Assembly (NCBI RefSeq): GCF_002940685.1
Contig: NZ_PNFP01000011.1
Coordinates: 241,374 to 305,373 of the forward strand
Reading direction: 5' to 3'
Source of the DNA: Ensifer adhaerens
Lineage (GTDB): Bacteria > Pseudomonadota > Alphaproteobacteria > Rhizobiales > Rhizobiaceae
Length of the DNA: 64,000 nt
Shown here piece by piece: positions 18,484 through 26,678 of this stretch; positions within the stretch are counted from its first letter, which is position 1; every line of letters starts with the position of its first letter. A program made the position numbers and the translations under genes. The notes under the pieces were generated by a model. The model did no database searches. It was given only the letters and a program-made list of their open reading frames with translations, and was not told the origin of the DNA.

Positions 18484-19245
18484 TCAGTAAAGTGAGTTCT
18501 TGAGAAGCTCGGCCTCGTCGCTGAGGCCGATGCCCGGCGTGCTTGAAACGACGGCATAGGCAACCTCGCCGACCTGCCACCAGGCAGCCTCGGCATTGGA
18601 AAGGTTGAGGTCCTTCACGGGTTCGACCGCGAAACGACCGGGCCTGCCGGCGAAAAGTGAAATGACCGTGCCCGCATCGGTCTTGACGCTCGCCTCGACG
18701 CTGGGTCCGAACTCGGAGGGGAATACCTGAACGTCGACGACGTTCCAGCCCTTCGGAAGCTCCGGCATGACGATGGCGGTTGCCGCGCGGATATCGTCCC
18801 GGTCATAGGTCTGCACCTCCGGCTGCGACGGCATTCCAGCCCTGACGAGCGAGGTCTGATGGGCACGGATGGCATGTTCCACGAAAGGAGGCGGGGGGGC
18901 CGAGGCGTTGACTTCGCTCGGGCCGACCGACGCATGGGCAATCCATCCCACCGACACCATCAGGCCGACCGCCGCCACTTTTTGCAGAGCGTTCCACACG
19001 CGCGCATTCGCCAGTCCCGACGAGAGCCGCCGGGCCGCCTCGCGCGTCTCCGGACGACCGCCAACGGCATCCGACGTCATCGCCAGCTTGAGCGTGGTCC
19101 GCATGCCGAGGTCGGCCATCACACGCGCCGCCGCATCCGGGTTCCTGGCAAGCCAGGTCTCGACCCGGAGCCGACCTGCGCCATCGAGCTGATTGTCGAC
19201 GTAGGCGTTGAGATCACTGTCGGTCATCGTATCGGCGTCAATCAT
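18484..19245 (-). CDS. Membrane-anchored anti-sigma factor
   Basis: A 253-residue protein. The cytoplasmic N-terminus (TMTDSDLNAYVDNQLDGAGRLRVETWL) is the short helical anti-sigma region common in alphaproteobacteria. A single membrane helix at about residues 90-110 (VAAVGLMVSVGWIAHASVG) is followed by a periplasmic C-terminal domain of about 140 residues. No HxxxCxxC zinc motif is present. ATG 19245 overlaps the sigma-factor stop by 8 bp and has GGAGG just upstream, so translation is coupled. It should hold the adjacent sigma factor inactive until an envelope signal arrives. Confidence 0.85.
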   Translation of the reverse strand: MIDADTMTDSDLNAYVDNQLDGAGRLRVETWLARNPDAAARVMADLGMRTTLKLAMTSDAVGGRPETREAARRLSSGLANARVWNALQKVAAVGLMVSVGWIAHASVGPSEVNASAPPPPFVEHAIRAHQTSLVRAGMPSQPEVQTYDRDDIRAATAIVMPELPKGWNVVDVQVFPSEFGPSVEASVKTDAGTVISLFAGRPGRFAVEPVKDLNLSNAEAAWWQVGEVAYAVVSSTPGIGLSDEAELLKNSLY

Positions 19246-19768
19246 TCTCGCCTCCGACAAGCCTTAGATGGATGGGTTTCTTCGCTCCGCTTTCGAAATC
19301 TCTCAAGGTCGCTCGCGCGCGGGAGACACGTGACATCAACGTCCCGACGGGGATATCGAGTATGTCGGCAGCCTCCTGGTAGGAAAGATCTTCGACGGCA
19401 ACGAGATGAAGGGCTTCGCGTTGCTCCGGCGGAAGCAGCATGAAGGCTTCGCGAACCTGCGCCAGCCGGACGCTGTGTTCCTGGTGGGCCGGATAGGAGG
19501 AGACGGCTTCCTGCGCCGTCTGGCTGTCACGCTGGCCGCGCGACAGCGCCGATCGCACGCGATCGACATGGGTGTTGCGAACGATGGCGAAGAGCCAGTT
19601 TCGAAGGTTCGCTCCGGATCGGAAGGTCGAGCGCCGCTCGTAGGCTCTTACCAGAGCATCATGAACGAGATCTTCGGCGTCCGGCGCGCTGCGCGCAAGC
19701 GAGCGCGCATACCGCCGCAGCGCGGCGAGCTGCCCAATAACGTCGAAAGCGCCCTTTTTCGAATCCAT
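19238..19768 (-). CDS. ECF-subfamily RNA polymerase sigma factor
   Basis: A 176-residue sigma-70 ECF factor. Region 2 includes LRRYARSLARSAPDAEDLVHDALVRAYE and FRSGANLRNWLFAIVRNTHVDR; region 4 includes LLPPEQREALHLVAVEDLSYQEAADILDIPVGTLMSRVSRAR. There is no C-terminal extension. ATG 19768 (MDSKKGAFDVIGQL) matches the usual family start better than an ATG 33 bp upstream. First gene of the operon sigma / anti-sigma / BI-1 / DUF2076. Such systems usually autoregulate, but no promoter motif was assigned. Confidence 0.9.
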   Translation of the reverse strand: MDSKKGAFDVIGQLAALRRYARSLARSAPDAEDLVHDALVRAYERRSTFRSGANLRNWLFAIVRNTHVDRVRSALSRGQRDSQTAQEAVSSYPAHQEHSVRLAQVREAFMLLPPEQREALHLVAVEDLSYQEAADILDIPVGTLMSRVSRARATLRDFESGAKKPIHLRLVGGEND

Positions 19769-19856
19769 ACCCGCATATACGGAGCCGATGCGATTTCTCA
19801 TCCATCGTCAGCCAAAAAATTTCATTCATTCGTATGCGGCAGCTTCGGATTTCGTC

Positions 19857-20042
19857 ATGACCACCGACCCACGCTCGCCGTCCAAGGCGCCGCCTGCGAA
19901 AAAGAAGCCGATCGGGAATTCTGGCTCTTGCACATACTTTTGCGACTTTTTTGACCGGGTTTCTCGCCTGCGACGGCAACGCGCAAAGGATCATTTCCGC
20001 AAGGTTCGGCGGCAATACGAAGCTCAAGCAGGCTCGGCCTGA
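19857..20042 (+). CDS. Possible small basic protein (61 aa)
   Basis: Unrecognised frame on the opposite strand to the sigma operon. It begins with a Pro/Lys-rich stretch (SPSKAPPAKKKPIG), then CTYFCDFFDRVSRLRRQR and a basic helical end. No clear ribosome binding site, so it may be non-coding. Confidence 0.25.
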   Translation: MTTDPRSPSKAPPAKKKPIGNSGSCTYFCDFFDRVSRLRRQRAKDHFRKVRRQYEAQAGSA

Positions 20043-20068
20043 CGCCTATCGGCGGCATGTAGGGCTCT

Positions 20069-20257
20069 TCAGCGAATGCGCGTCTGAACGCGCACGATGT
20101 TCATCTGAAGCTCGTGGCATGTGGCGTATCTACCGAGCACCTTGATCAGACGCTGCTCTTCGATTTTGGGAATGCCGGTCCGTTGGCAATAGTCCGCGAC
20201 GTCCCAGATGTGTTTGGCCCGGGAGTTGTCGACAGTTCGAACATCCGTATGTTTCAT
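20069..20257 (-). CDS. Small hypothetical protein (62 aa)
   Basis: A 62-residue cytoplasmic protein with natural composition (KHIWDVADYCQRTGIPKIEE, then LIKVLGRYATCHELQMNIVR). GGGGAGG lies 6-8 bp before ATG 20257, a strong ribosome binding site that supports translation. It looks like the short conserved proteins of unknown function often seen in rhizobia, but I cannot name the family. Confidence 0.55.
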   Translation of the reverse strand: MKHTDVRTVDNSRAKHIWDVADYCQRTGIPKIEEQRLIKVLGRYATCHELQMNIVRVQTRIR

Positions 20258-20369
20258 TCTTGCCTCCCCTTGCACGCGCATAACGCCCGGAGGCCGGTTT
20301 GGTTCCGCCAGGGTCCGGCCCCTGGCGGTTTCGGCTGCGTACCGATTGCAGCGTGAGCACAGACGACCG

Positions 20370-21092
20370 CTACAACGTGCAAAGCGACCGCGATGTCGGG
20401 GTCAGGCGCGAAACCTCAATTGTTCGCCAGCACTGGCTGTCCATGTGCGGAAAGACCTCACTGGTCCATCTCACGTCCTTGCGCAAGCGCTCCTGGTGCC
20501 GGGAAAGACTGTCCTCGTCCTCGTGCATTTCGAACCAGACAAACACCGCCTCGCCCTCGCGGACGGGAAGCCTCGGAAAGCCGTTCACGCTGCGTTCGGT
20601 GGTCAAGACCGCATCGACGCGAGCGCCGGCCCTTTCCAGGATCGGCAGCGCCTCGGCGACGAAGAATGCGGCGAACTTGTCCTCTGTGCCGGGAGCCAGC
20701 GAGCAGATGTTGACGGCAACCAGGCCCTTGGTCTGCCTTGCCTCCTGTTCCCTCGAGCGGTTGCGCGAAAACGGGTGCGTGCCGTCAACGGGCTTGAGCA
20801 GCAACACGTTGTCCGAGTTGAGCATCGTTTCGTTGGCGTGTGGCCCATGCTCCTTCCAGACCGGCCCCGAATAGAAAGCGGCGAGCGCGTCCGTTCGTGT
20901 CTCCATGTTTAAGAAGGACCGTACCCAGACGAAGGCGTCGGGATCGCCGCAGTCGCGGAACTCTCCTTCAATGCGCATTCCGAGCGCCTCCTGCGGTTCG
21001 ACGAATTCGCTGTCGAACAGTCCGATCAGGCGTTCCCTTCCGCCAGGCCGAAGTCGGTAGCGCCGAAGTTCGAATACGGCATGCGATTCCAT
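20370..21092 (-). CDS. NIPSNAP-family protein
   Basis: A 240-residue protein of two ferredoxin-like alpha-beta repeats, as in NIPSNAP proteins: FELRRYRLRPGGRERLIGLFDSE opens the first half and the second half begins LVAVNICSLAPGTEDKFAAFF. Bacterial NIPSNAP proteins have no agreed function; some act as small ligand-binding or monooxygenase-like dimers. ATG 21092 starts the conserved domain directly. It is divergent from the TetR gene at 21191, and two palindromic operators lie between them, so it is almost certainly that repressor's target. Confidence 0.85.
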   Translation of the reverse strand: MESHAVFELRRYRLRPGGRERLIGLFDSEFVEPQEALGMRIEGEFRDCGDPDAFVWVRSFLNMETRTDALAAFYSGPVWKEHGPHANETMLNSDNVLLLKPVDGTHPFSRNRSREQEARQTKGLVAVNICSLAPGTEDKFAAFFVAEALPILERAGARVDAVLTTERSVNGFPRLPVREGEAVFVWFEMHEDEDSLSRHQERLRKDVRWTSEVFPHMDSQCWRTIEVSRLTPTSRSLCTL

Positions 21093-21103
21093 GGGGCCTC
21101 CAC

Positions 21104-21123
21104 AACAGGTCGATTGTCCTGTT
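21104..21123. promoter_or_regulatory. TetR-type operator, copy 1
   Basis: Inverted repeat AACAGG-N8-CCTGTT between the NIPSNAP and TetR genes. The same arms recur 26 bp downstream in copy 2. It lies 12 bp upstream of the NIPSNAP ATG, where a repressor would block transcription or initiation. Confidence 0.75.
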
Positions 21124-21129
21124 TTCAAT

Positions 21130-21149
21130 AACAGGTTGATTGACCTGTT
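21130..21149. promoter_or_regulatory. TetR-type operator, copy 2
   Basis: Inverted repeat AACAGGT-N6-ACCTGTT, perfect over 7-bp arms. With copy 1 it forms a tandem operator, centres 26 bp (about 2.5 helical turns) apart. It lies 41 bp upstream of the TetR ATG at 21191. Confidence 0.78.
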
Positions 21150-21190
21150 TTGTCAAGGCACTATGTCGGAAGAATTTTCAGGCGACGATC

Positions 21191-21799
21191 ATGATCGAAC
21201 ACAAAAGAACCAACGACCCTCAGGCGGTGCGCCGCAGGATCGTGGATGCGGCCTACCAGGCCTTCGTCACGCGAGGGTACCTTGCGACGGGAATGTCGGA
21301 ATTGCGGGCGAAGGCTTCCGTAACCGGGGGAGCGATGGCGCATCATTTTCCTGTCAAGCGCGAGCTCGGATTGGCGGTTATCCGCGATCGCGTCGCCGAA
21401 GCGGTGCAACAGACCTGGATCGAACCGTTGCGCGTGTGCAGCGACGCGCCGACGGCGATCGATCGGATCTTCACCGAGATCATCGACGAGCTTTCACGCA
21501 ATGGGTCCGTTTCCGGCTGCCCGCTCAACAATATGGCAATGGAAGTCTCCAGGCACGACGAGGAGATGCAGGAGGCGCTTGGCGCGATTTTTGCCGCCTG
21601 GGAGGACGCGCTATCGAGGCGGTTCCAGGAAGACATCCGCTTGAAGCGTGTCGACGGCATCCGCCCCGACAGCCTCGCTACCCTGGTAATCGCCGCCTAT
21701 TCGGGCGCCATGGCGATGGCAAAAGCCAACCAGGACACGCGTCCACTCGTGCATTGTCAGGCGGAACTCGCAGCCCTTCTCGCGTCGAAATACGCTTAA
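21191..21799 (+). CDS. TetR/AcrR-family transcriptional repressor
   Basis: A 202-residue TetR protein. The N-terminal helix-turn-helix (RRRIVDAAYQAFVTRGYLATGMSELRAKASVTGGAMAHHF pattern, residues about 10-55) is followed by a helical ligand-binding domain with CPLNNMAMEVS, resembling the C-terminal type that covers QacR/YxaF-like LmrA repressors. ATG 21191 is chosen because it starts at the usual distance before the DNA-binding domain. Divergent from the NIPSNAP gene with two operators between; autorepression is likely. Inducer unknown. Confidence 0.9.
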   Translation: MIEHKRTNDPQAVRRRIVDAAYQAFVTRGYLATGMSELRAKASVTGGAMAHHFPVKRELGLAVIRDRVAEAVQQTWIEPLRVCSDAPTAIDRIFTEIIDELSRNGSVSGCPLNNMAMEVSRHDEEMQEALGAIFAAWEDALSRRFQEDIRLKRVDGIRPDSLATLVIAAYSGAMAMAKANQDTRPLVHCQAELAALLASKYA

Positions 21800-21903
21800 G
21801 CCGGCCGGGATTTTTCACAAAAGTTGGGGGGGTGTGGCCGAAAGCTTGAGGTGCTACAGGTGCCCATCGGGAAGGGGCAAGCTCTTAAGCAGGAGACTTC
21901 TCG

Positions 21904-23301
21904 ATGAGCAGAACTGCCACGAATGCCCTCGGACAACCGGTCTATTACAGCGGAACTTCGACCGCCTGGTTTTCCGCAACTGCATCCGGGCCCACGTTTT
22001 ATGGCACGCCTGGCAACGATTCGATCTGGGGCGACGGCTCCGTCGATGTGACCATGATCGGCGGCACGGGCGACGACATCTACTATCTCTATTCATCGAC
22101 CAACCGGGCCGAGGAGGCGCCGGGCGAAGGTGTAGACACGATCGACACCTGGATGAGCTACACTTTGCCGGAGAACTTCGAGAACCTGACTGTCACCGGC
22201 AACGGCCGACATGCCTTCGGCAACAGCGCCGACAACATCATTACCGGCGGCTCGGGCAGCCAGACCATCGACGGACGCGCGGGCAATGACGTGCTTGTCG
22301 GTTCCGGCGGGGCCGACACCTTCGTGTTCGAGCGCGGGAATGGCAGCGACCTCATCGTCGATTTCAGCTCCAACGATACGGTCCGCCTCGACGGCTATGG
22401 ATTTGCCTCGTTTGAGAAGGTTCTTGCCAATTCTGCCCAGGAGGGGGACGATCTCCGCCTCCATCTCGGCAATGGCGAAAGCCTGGTCTTCGCCGACACG
22501 GCCGCCGAAGAATTGCAGGAGAGCCAGTTCCAGTTGAGCCTCGACCGGTCGTCCCTGACACAGACTTTCTCGGACGATTTCGATACGCTTCAGCTCACCG
22601 ACGGCTCCAGCGGTGTCTGGGATGCGAAATACTGGTGGGCGCCCGAAAAGGGGGCGACGCTCACCGACAACGGCGAGTTGCAATGGTACGTCAATCCGAG
22701 CTATGCGCCGACCGCCTCCGCCAACCCGTTTTCGGTCGAGGACGGTGTGCTGACCATCACGGCGGAGCGCGCCTCTGACGCAATCCAGTCCGAGATCGGC
22801 GGGTATGACTACACGTCCGGGATGCTGACGACCCATTCGTCCTTCGCCCAGACCTACGGCTACTTCGAGATGCGGGCCGACATGCCGGATGACCAGGGCG
22901 CATGGCCGGCCTTCTGGCTGCTTCCTGCCGACGGCTCCTGGCCGCCGGAACTCGACATCGTCGAAATGCGCGGGCAGGACAAGAACACCGTCATCACCAC
23001 CGCCCATTCCAACGAAGGCGGCGAGCACACGATCAGCCGGGACGGCGTACAGGTCGCCGATACAGACGGGTTCCACGACTACGGCGTGCTTTGGACGCAA
23101 GACGAGATCGTCTGGTACTTCGACGACACGGAGATCGCGCGCGCCGCCACGCCTGCCGATATGCACGAGCCAATGTACATGGTCGTCAATCTCGCCGTCG
23201 GAGGCATGGCCGGCACACCCGATGACAGCTTTGACGACGGGGCGGAGATGAAGATCGACTCCATCGAGGCTTACGCGCTCGACGCCGATTGGCTGATCTA
23301 G
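21904..23301 (+). CDS. exsH: Secreted RTX-type glycoside hydrolase family 16 (ExsH-like beta-glucanase)
   Basis: A 465-residue enzyme. Residues about 30-160 carry glycine- and aspartate-rich RTX calcium-binding repeats (MIGGTGDDIYY, IITGGSGSQTIDGRAGNDVL). Residues about 205-460 are a GH16 domain with the catalytic signature E-L-D-I-V-E at residues 349-354 (nucleophile Glu349, acid/base Glu354). There is no Sec signal; RTX proteins of this type leave by type I secretion (PrsDE in rhizobia). Length and domain order match S. meliloti ExsH, which shortens succinoglycan, hence the symbol; the exact substrate here is inferred. AAGCAGGAG precedes the ATG. Confidence 0.85.
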   Translation: MSRTATNALGQPVYYSGTSTAWFSATASGPTFYGTPGNDSIWGDGSVDVTMIGGTGDDIYYLYSSTNRAEEAPGEGVDTIDTWMSYTLPENFENLTVTGNGRHAFGNSADNIITGGSGSQTIDGRAGNDVLVGSGGADTFVFERGNGSDLIVDFSSNDTVRLDGYGFASFEKVLANSAQEGDDLRLHLGNGESLVFADTAAEELQESQFQLSLDRSSLTQTFSDDFDTLQLTDGSSGVWDAKYWWAPEKGATLTDNGELQWYVNPSYAPTASANPFSVEDGVLTITAERASDAIQSEIGGYDYTSGMLTTHSSFAQTYGYFEMRADMPDDQGAWPAFWLLPADGSWPPELDIVEMRGQDKNTVITTAHSNEGGEHTISRDGVQVADTDGFHDYGVLWTQDEIVWYFDDTEIARAATPADMHEPMYMVVNLAVGGMAGTPDDSFDDGAEMKIDSIEAYALDADWLI

Positions 23302-23318
23302 ACGGGCGAATGCAAAGG

Positions 23319-23356
23319 GGACGGCAGGCGACCGATAAAGGGCCGGCCTGCCGTCC
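23319..23356. terminator. Bidirectional terminator between the glycanase and dadA
   Basis: A perfect 11-bp stem, GGACGGCAGGC (23319-23329) / GCCTGCCGTCC (23346-23356), with a 16-base loop. It sits between convergent genes, so it can end both transcripts. U-tracts are weak on both strands. Confidence 0.7.
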
Positions 23357-23411
23357 GCTCTTGAATACGCCAGCCCTTGTGGCGCCCGCGTCGGAGTGCT
23401 CCCGGCGCCCT

Positions 23412-24662
23412 TTAGGCGTAGCGGGCGATCGCGAGATCGGTTGCGTCGATCTCCGGCTTGCTGCCGCTGACGAGATCGGCGATCACGCGGGCCGAACCGG
23501 AACTCATCGTCCAGCCAAGCGTGCCGTGACCGGTGTTGAGATAGAGACCCGCGACCTTCGTCGGGCCGATGACCGGCGTCCCATCCGGGGTCATCGGGCG
23601 AAGACCCGACCAGAAGCTCGCCTTCGACACGTCGCCGCCCGGGAAGAGATCGGTCACGGAGTGCTGCAGCGTCAGGCGGCGAGGCTCGCCAAGATCGTTA
23701 GTGTAGCCGGAGATTTCGGCCATGCCGCCGACGCGGATGCGGTCGCCGAGCCTGGTGATCGCGATCTTGAAGGTTTCGTCCATCACGGTCGATTCCGGCG
23801 CGCGCGCGGCGTCGGTGATCGGGATCGTCAAGGAGTAACCCTTGACCGGATAGACCGGCAGGCGGATTCCATGTGGCCTGACGAGGAGCGGCGAAAAGCT
23901 GCCGAGCGCCACGACCACGGCGTCGGCCTGCAACGTACCGTGCGCGGTGACGACACCCTTGACCCGGCCGCCTTCCACGTCGAGACCGCGGATGATGCTG
24001 CCGTAGTTGAAGCGCACACCGAGTTCTTCCGCCTTTTTCGCAAGGCCGTTGGTGAACTTGAAGCAGTCGCCGGTCTCGTCCTTGGGCGTCAGCAGGCCGC
24101 CGACGATCTTCTCGCGCACATGTTTCAGCGCCGGCTCGACACGAACGCAGCCGTCGCGATCCAGCACCTCATAGGGAATGCCGTCGGCGGCGAGCGCCTT
24201 GACGTCCTTGCCGGAGGCGTCGAGTTGGGCCTGTGTGCGGAAGAGCTGCAGCGTTCCCTGCATGCGCTCGTCATAGGCGATGCCCGTTTCCGCCCGCAGC
24301 GCGGCAAGCGAGGTGCGGCTGTAGTCGGCAAGCCGCAACATCCGGCTCTTGTTGATCGCGTAGCGCCCGGACGTGCAGTTCGAGAGCATCTTGATCATCC
24401 AGGCAATCATGGCGCCATCGACTTTCGGTCGCAGAATGAGCGGCGCGTGCTCCATGAACAGCCATTTCATCGCCTTCATGGGGATACCGGGTGCCGCCCA
24501 GGGCGAGCAGTAGCCGAAGGAAACTTCGCCGGCATTGGCGAAGCTCGTCTCCAGCGCCGGACCGGGCTGGCGATCGATGACGGTGACCTCGTGTCCGCTC
24601 TTGGCAAGCTGGTAAGCCGAGGTGACGCCGACGATGCCGGCGCCGAGAACGATGACTTTCAT
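23412..24662 (-). CDS. dadA: D-amino acid dehydrogenase small subunit DadA
   Basis: A 416-residue FAD-dependent membrane-associated dehydrogenase that oxidises D-alanine (and other D-amino acids) to pyruvate and ammonia, passing electrons to the respiratory chain. The dinucleotide motif [21 protein letters not shown] opens the protein. [22 protein letters not shown] and the C-terminal [14 protein letters not shown] and [10 protein letters not shown] are diagnostic of DadA. Lies 25 bp downstream of alr/dadX in the same direction, forming the alanine catabolic operon with the divergent Lrp-type regulator. Confidence 0.96.
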   Translation of the reverse strand: MKVIVLGAGIVGVTSAYQLAKSGHEVTVIDRQPGPALETSFANAGEVSFGYCSPWAAPGIPMKAMKWLFMEHAPLILRPKVDGAMIAWMIKMLSNCTSGRYAINKSRMLRLADYSRTSLAALRAETGIAYDERMQGTLQLFRTQAQLDASGKDVKALAADGIPYEVLDRDGCVRVEPALKHVREKIVGGLLTPKDETGDCFKFTNGLAKKAEELGVRFNYGSIIRGLDVEGGRVKGVVTAHGTLQADAVVVALGSFSPLLVRPHGIRLPVYPVKGYSLTIPITDAARAPESTVMDETFKIAITRLGDRIRVGGMAEISGYTNDLGEPRRLTLQHSVTDLFPGGDVSKASFWSGLRPMTPDGTPVIGPTKVAGLYLNTGHGTLGWTMSSGSARVIADLVSGSKPEIDATDLAIARYA

Positions 24663-24687
24663 GGTGTCCTCAAAGGAAAGAAGAAGC

Positions 24688-25818
24688 TCAACGGTACTGC
24701 CGTTCGTAGCGATGGCCGAGACCGGTCAGGATTTCGTAGGAGATGGTGCCGGCATCGCGCGCAATGTCTTCCAGCGTCTGGTTGGGCCCGAGAACCTCCA
24801 CCAGGCTGCCAAGGTGCAGGCGCTCCTCCGGCAAGGCGGAGATATCGACCGTGATGCTGTCCATCGATACGCGGCCGACGATCGGCAAGCGAATGCCATC
24901 GCAATAGACGGCACCCCGATCGCTGAGGCTCCGCGGCAAACCGTCGGCGTAGCCGGCGGCGATGGTGGCGAGCCGGGTTTCGGCGACGGCGATATGGGCG
25001 CCACCGTAGCCGACAAGCGCGCCCGCCGGCACGGTCCGTGTCTGCACCACGGCCACATCGAGTTTGACGACCGCCTCCATCGGGTTCGGCCGACCGTCCG
25101 TCGGAGCGCCGCCGTAAAGCGCGATCCCGGGTCGGGCGAGCACGCCGTGATAGGCTTCACCAAGGAAGATGCCGCCCGAATTGGCAAAGCAGAGTTCGAA
25201 TTCCGGAAACTCCGCCGCGATGCGCCGCAGTTCGGCAAGCTGGCTGCCGTTCTGCTCGCTCAGGGTTTCGTCGGCCGAGGCCAGATGGCTCATGACGAAC
25301 TGGATGTCGACCATGCCGCAGGTCCGCAGCATTGCGGCGACCGCAGATCTTTCCTGTGGTGGCACGCCGAGCCGCGACATGCCCGTATCGAACTGCAGGA
25401 CGGCCGGCAGCCGGCGGTTGAGATTCACCGCCGCACCGGCCCATTGCCGCAACTGCTCGAGTGAATTGATGACGGGAACGATGCCTTCGTCGGCGCAGGC
25501 AAGCTCGTTGCCAGGCTGCAAGCCATTCAGGACGAAGATCATCGCATCGCGGGCTAGCTGCGGTCGCAGGCTGAGCGCTTCTACGAACTGGGCGACGAAA
25601 AAATGCCGGCAGCCATGCGCATAGAGGCGTGCCGCGACCCGGTTCGCACCGAGCCCGTAGGCGTCCGCCTTGACGACGGCTGCGGACCGCGCCGGCGCAA
25701 TTTCGGCCGCCAGCCGGTCGTAGTTGCGCACCAGCGCCGCAAGATCGATCGTCAGGTAACCCGACGCGCCACCCTTGTTCGCTCTTTGGTGCGTATTTTC
25801 CCTTACTGCGCCATCCAT
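24688..25818 (-). CDS. dadX: Alanine racemase (catabolic, DadX type)
   Basis: A 376-residue PLP enzyme interconverting L- and D-alanine. The PLP-binding lysine is Lys50 in [11 protein letters not shown]. The C-terminal domain contributes the second catalytic Tyr (VGYGGAHIA) and the [13 protein letters not shown] motif. ATG 25818 is preceded by GGGAGG, so a longer minus-strand start is not needed. Linkage to dadA, and an Lrp-type regulator divergent from it, points to the catabolic racemase rather than the essential cell-wall one. Confidence 0.93.
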   Translation of the reverse strand: MDGAVRENTHQRANKGGASGYLTIDLAALVRNYDRLAAEIAPARSAAVVKADAYGLGANRVAARLYAHGCRHFFVAQFVEALSLRPQLARDAMIFVLNGLQPGNELACADEGIVPVINSLEQLRQWAGAAVNLNRRLPAVLQFDTGMSRLGVPPQERSAVAAMLRTCGMVDIQFVMSHLASADETLSEQNGSQLAELRRIAAEFPEFELCFANSGGIFLGEAYHGVLARPGIALYGGAPTDGRPNPMEAVVKLDVAVVQTRTVPAGALVGYGGAHIAVAETRLATIAAGYADGLPRSLSDRGAVYCDGIRLPIVGRVSMDSITVDISALPEERLHLGSLVEVLGPNQTLEDIARDAGTISYEILTGLGHRYERQYR

Positions 25819-25862
25819 GGCCGAGCCTCCCACCGTCACCGGAGGGTAGTGAAATGATCGCA

Positions 25863-25883
25863 GAATTGTCGAGGAATTGTCGA
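25863..25883. promoter_or_regulatory. Tandem direct repeat in the dadX/dadR divergent promoter
   Basis: GAATTGTCGA occurs twice (25863-25872 and 25874-25883), 11 bp apart, so both copies face the same side of the helix. It lies about 45 bp upstream of dadX. A plausible site for the adjacent Lrp-type regulator, which usually binds arrays of phased sites. Confidence 0.55.
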
Positions 25884-25944
25884 TTGAACGTTGCGTGAAA
25901 TCGTGATCTTTGAATGAAACCACGAAGAATTGGAATGATCTGCG

Positions 25945-26409
25945 ATGACTGCGCTCGACTCCATAGACCGCAATATCCTTCGGCTGCTGCGCCTGGATGC
26001 CCGTCGAAGCAATGCCAGCCTTGCGAGCGAGGTCGGGCTCTCGCCATCAGCCTGCCTCAGGCGGATAAAGCTGATGGAACAGTCCGGCGTCATCCGCGGC
26101 TATACCGCTCTGGTGGACACTTCGAACGTCGAGGCCACCATCACCGTTATCATCAACATCACGCTCGATCGCCAAACGGAGGATTACCTCGACCGGTTTG
26201 AAGCGGCGGTGCGAAGATATCCCGAGTTGCGGGAGTGTTTTCTGATGACCGGTGGGTCGGATTATCTTCTGCGCGTCGACGTCGCCAATGCGGGCGAATT
26301 CGAGCGCATTCACAAGGAGATCCTGTCGGCTCTGCCGGGGGTCTCCAGGATCCATTCGAGCTTTGCAATCCGCAACGTGCTGGCGACGCGTCCGAAGTCG
26401 CGCAGATAG
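25945..26409 (+). CDS. dadR: Lrp/AsnC-family regulator of alanine catabolism
   Basis: A 154-residue feast/famine regulator. It has an N-terminal helix-turn-helix (IDRNILRLLRLDARRSNASLASEVGLSPSACLRRI) and a RAM ligand-binding domain (EATITVIINITLD through VSRIHSSFAIRNVL). It is divergent from dadX-dadA. In related bacteria this regulator activates the dad operon in response to alanine. The symbol rests on context. Confidence 0.88.
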   Translation: MTALDSIDRNILRLLRLDARRSNASLASEVGLSPSACLRRIKLMEQSGVIRGYTALVDTSNVEATITVIINITLDRQTEDYLDRFEAAVRRYPELRECFLMTGGSDYLLRVDVANAGEFERIHKEILSALPGVSRIHSSFAIRNVLATRPKSRR

Positions 26410-26678
26410 CCCACCCGCAACCTGCCAATCAGGCGCATGGCCCTGCAGTTTGCCCATGCCGCGAGATCGGTCCGCAGCACGGCAATTCTTGACCGGACGT
26501 ACATTGACCGTTGACGATCGGCACACATGCGTCAGGGCGCAATGTTACCGCAAGGTGGAACGTCCAATCGGCCCCACACAACCGGAAGGGAACCAGCCGA
26601 CCCAGGTTCGCCTGGCGAAGCCCCGATCGCCGTCGCTGTAATTCCGCCCGCAAGACAACCAGGTTCAGGCATTCTCAA

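Noticed and set aside
17235..18503. Plus-strand frame opposite the BI-1 and DUF2076 genes
   Set aside because: Extremely charged low-complexity translation, antisense to a clear membrane protein gene.
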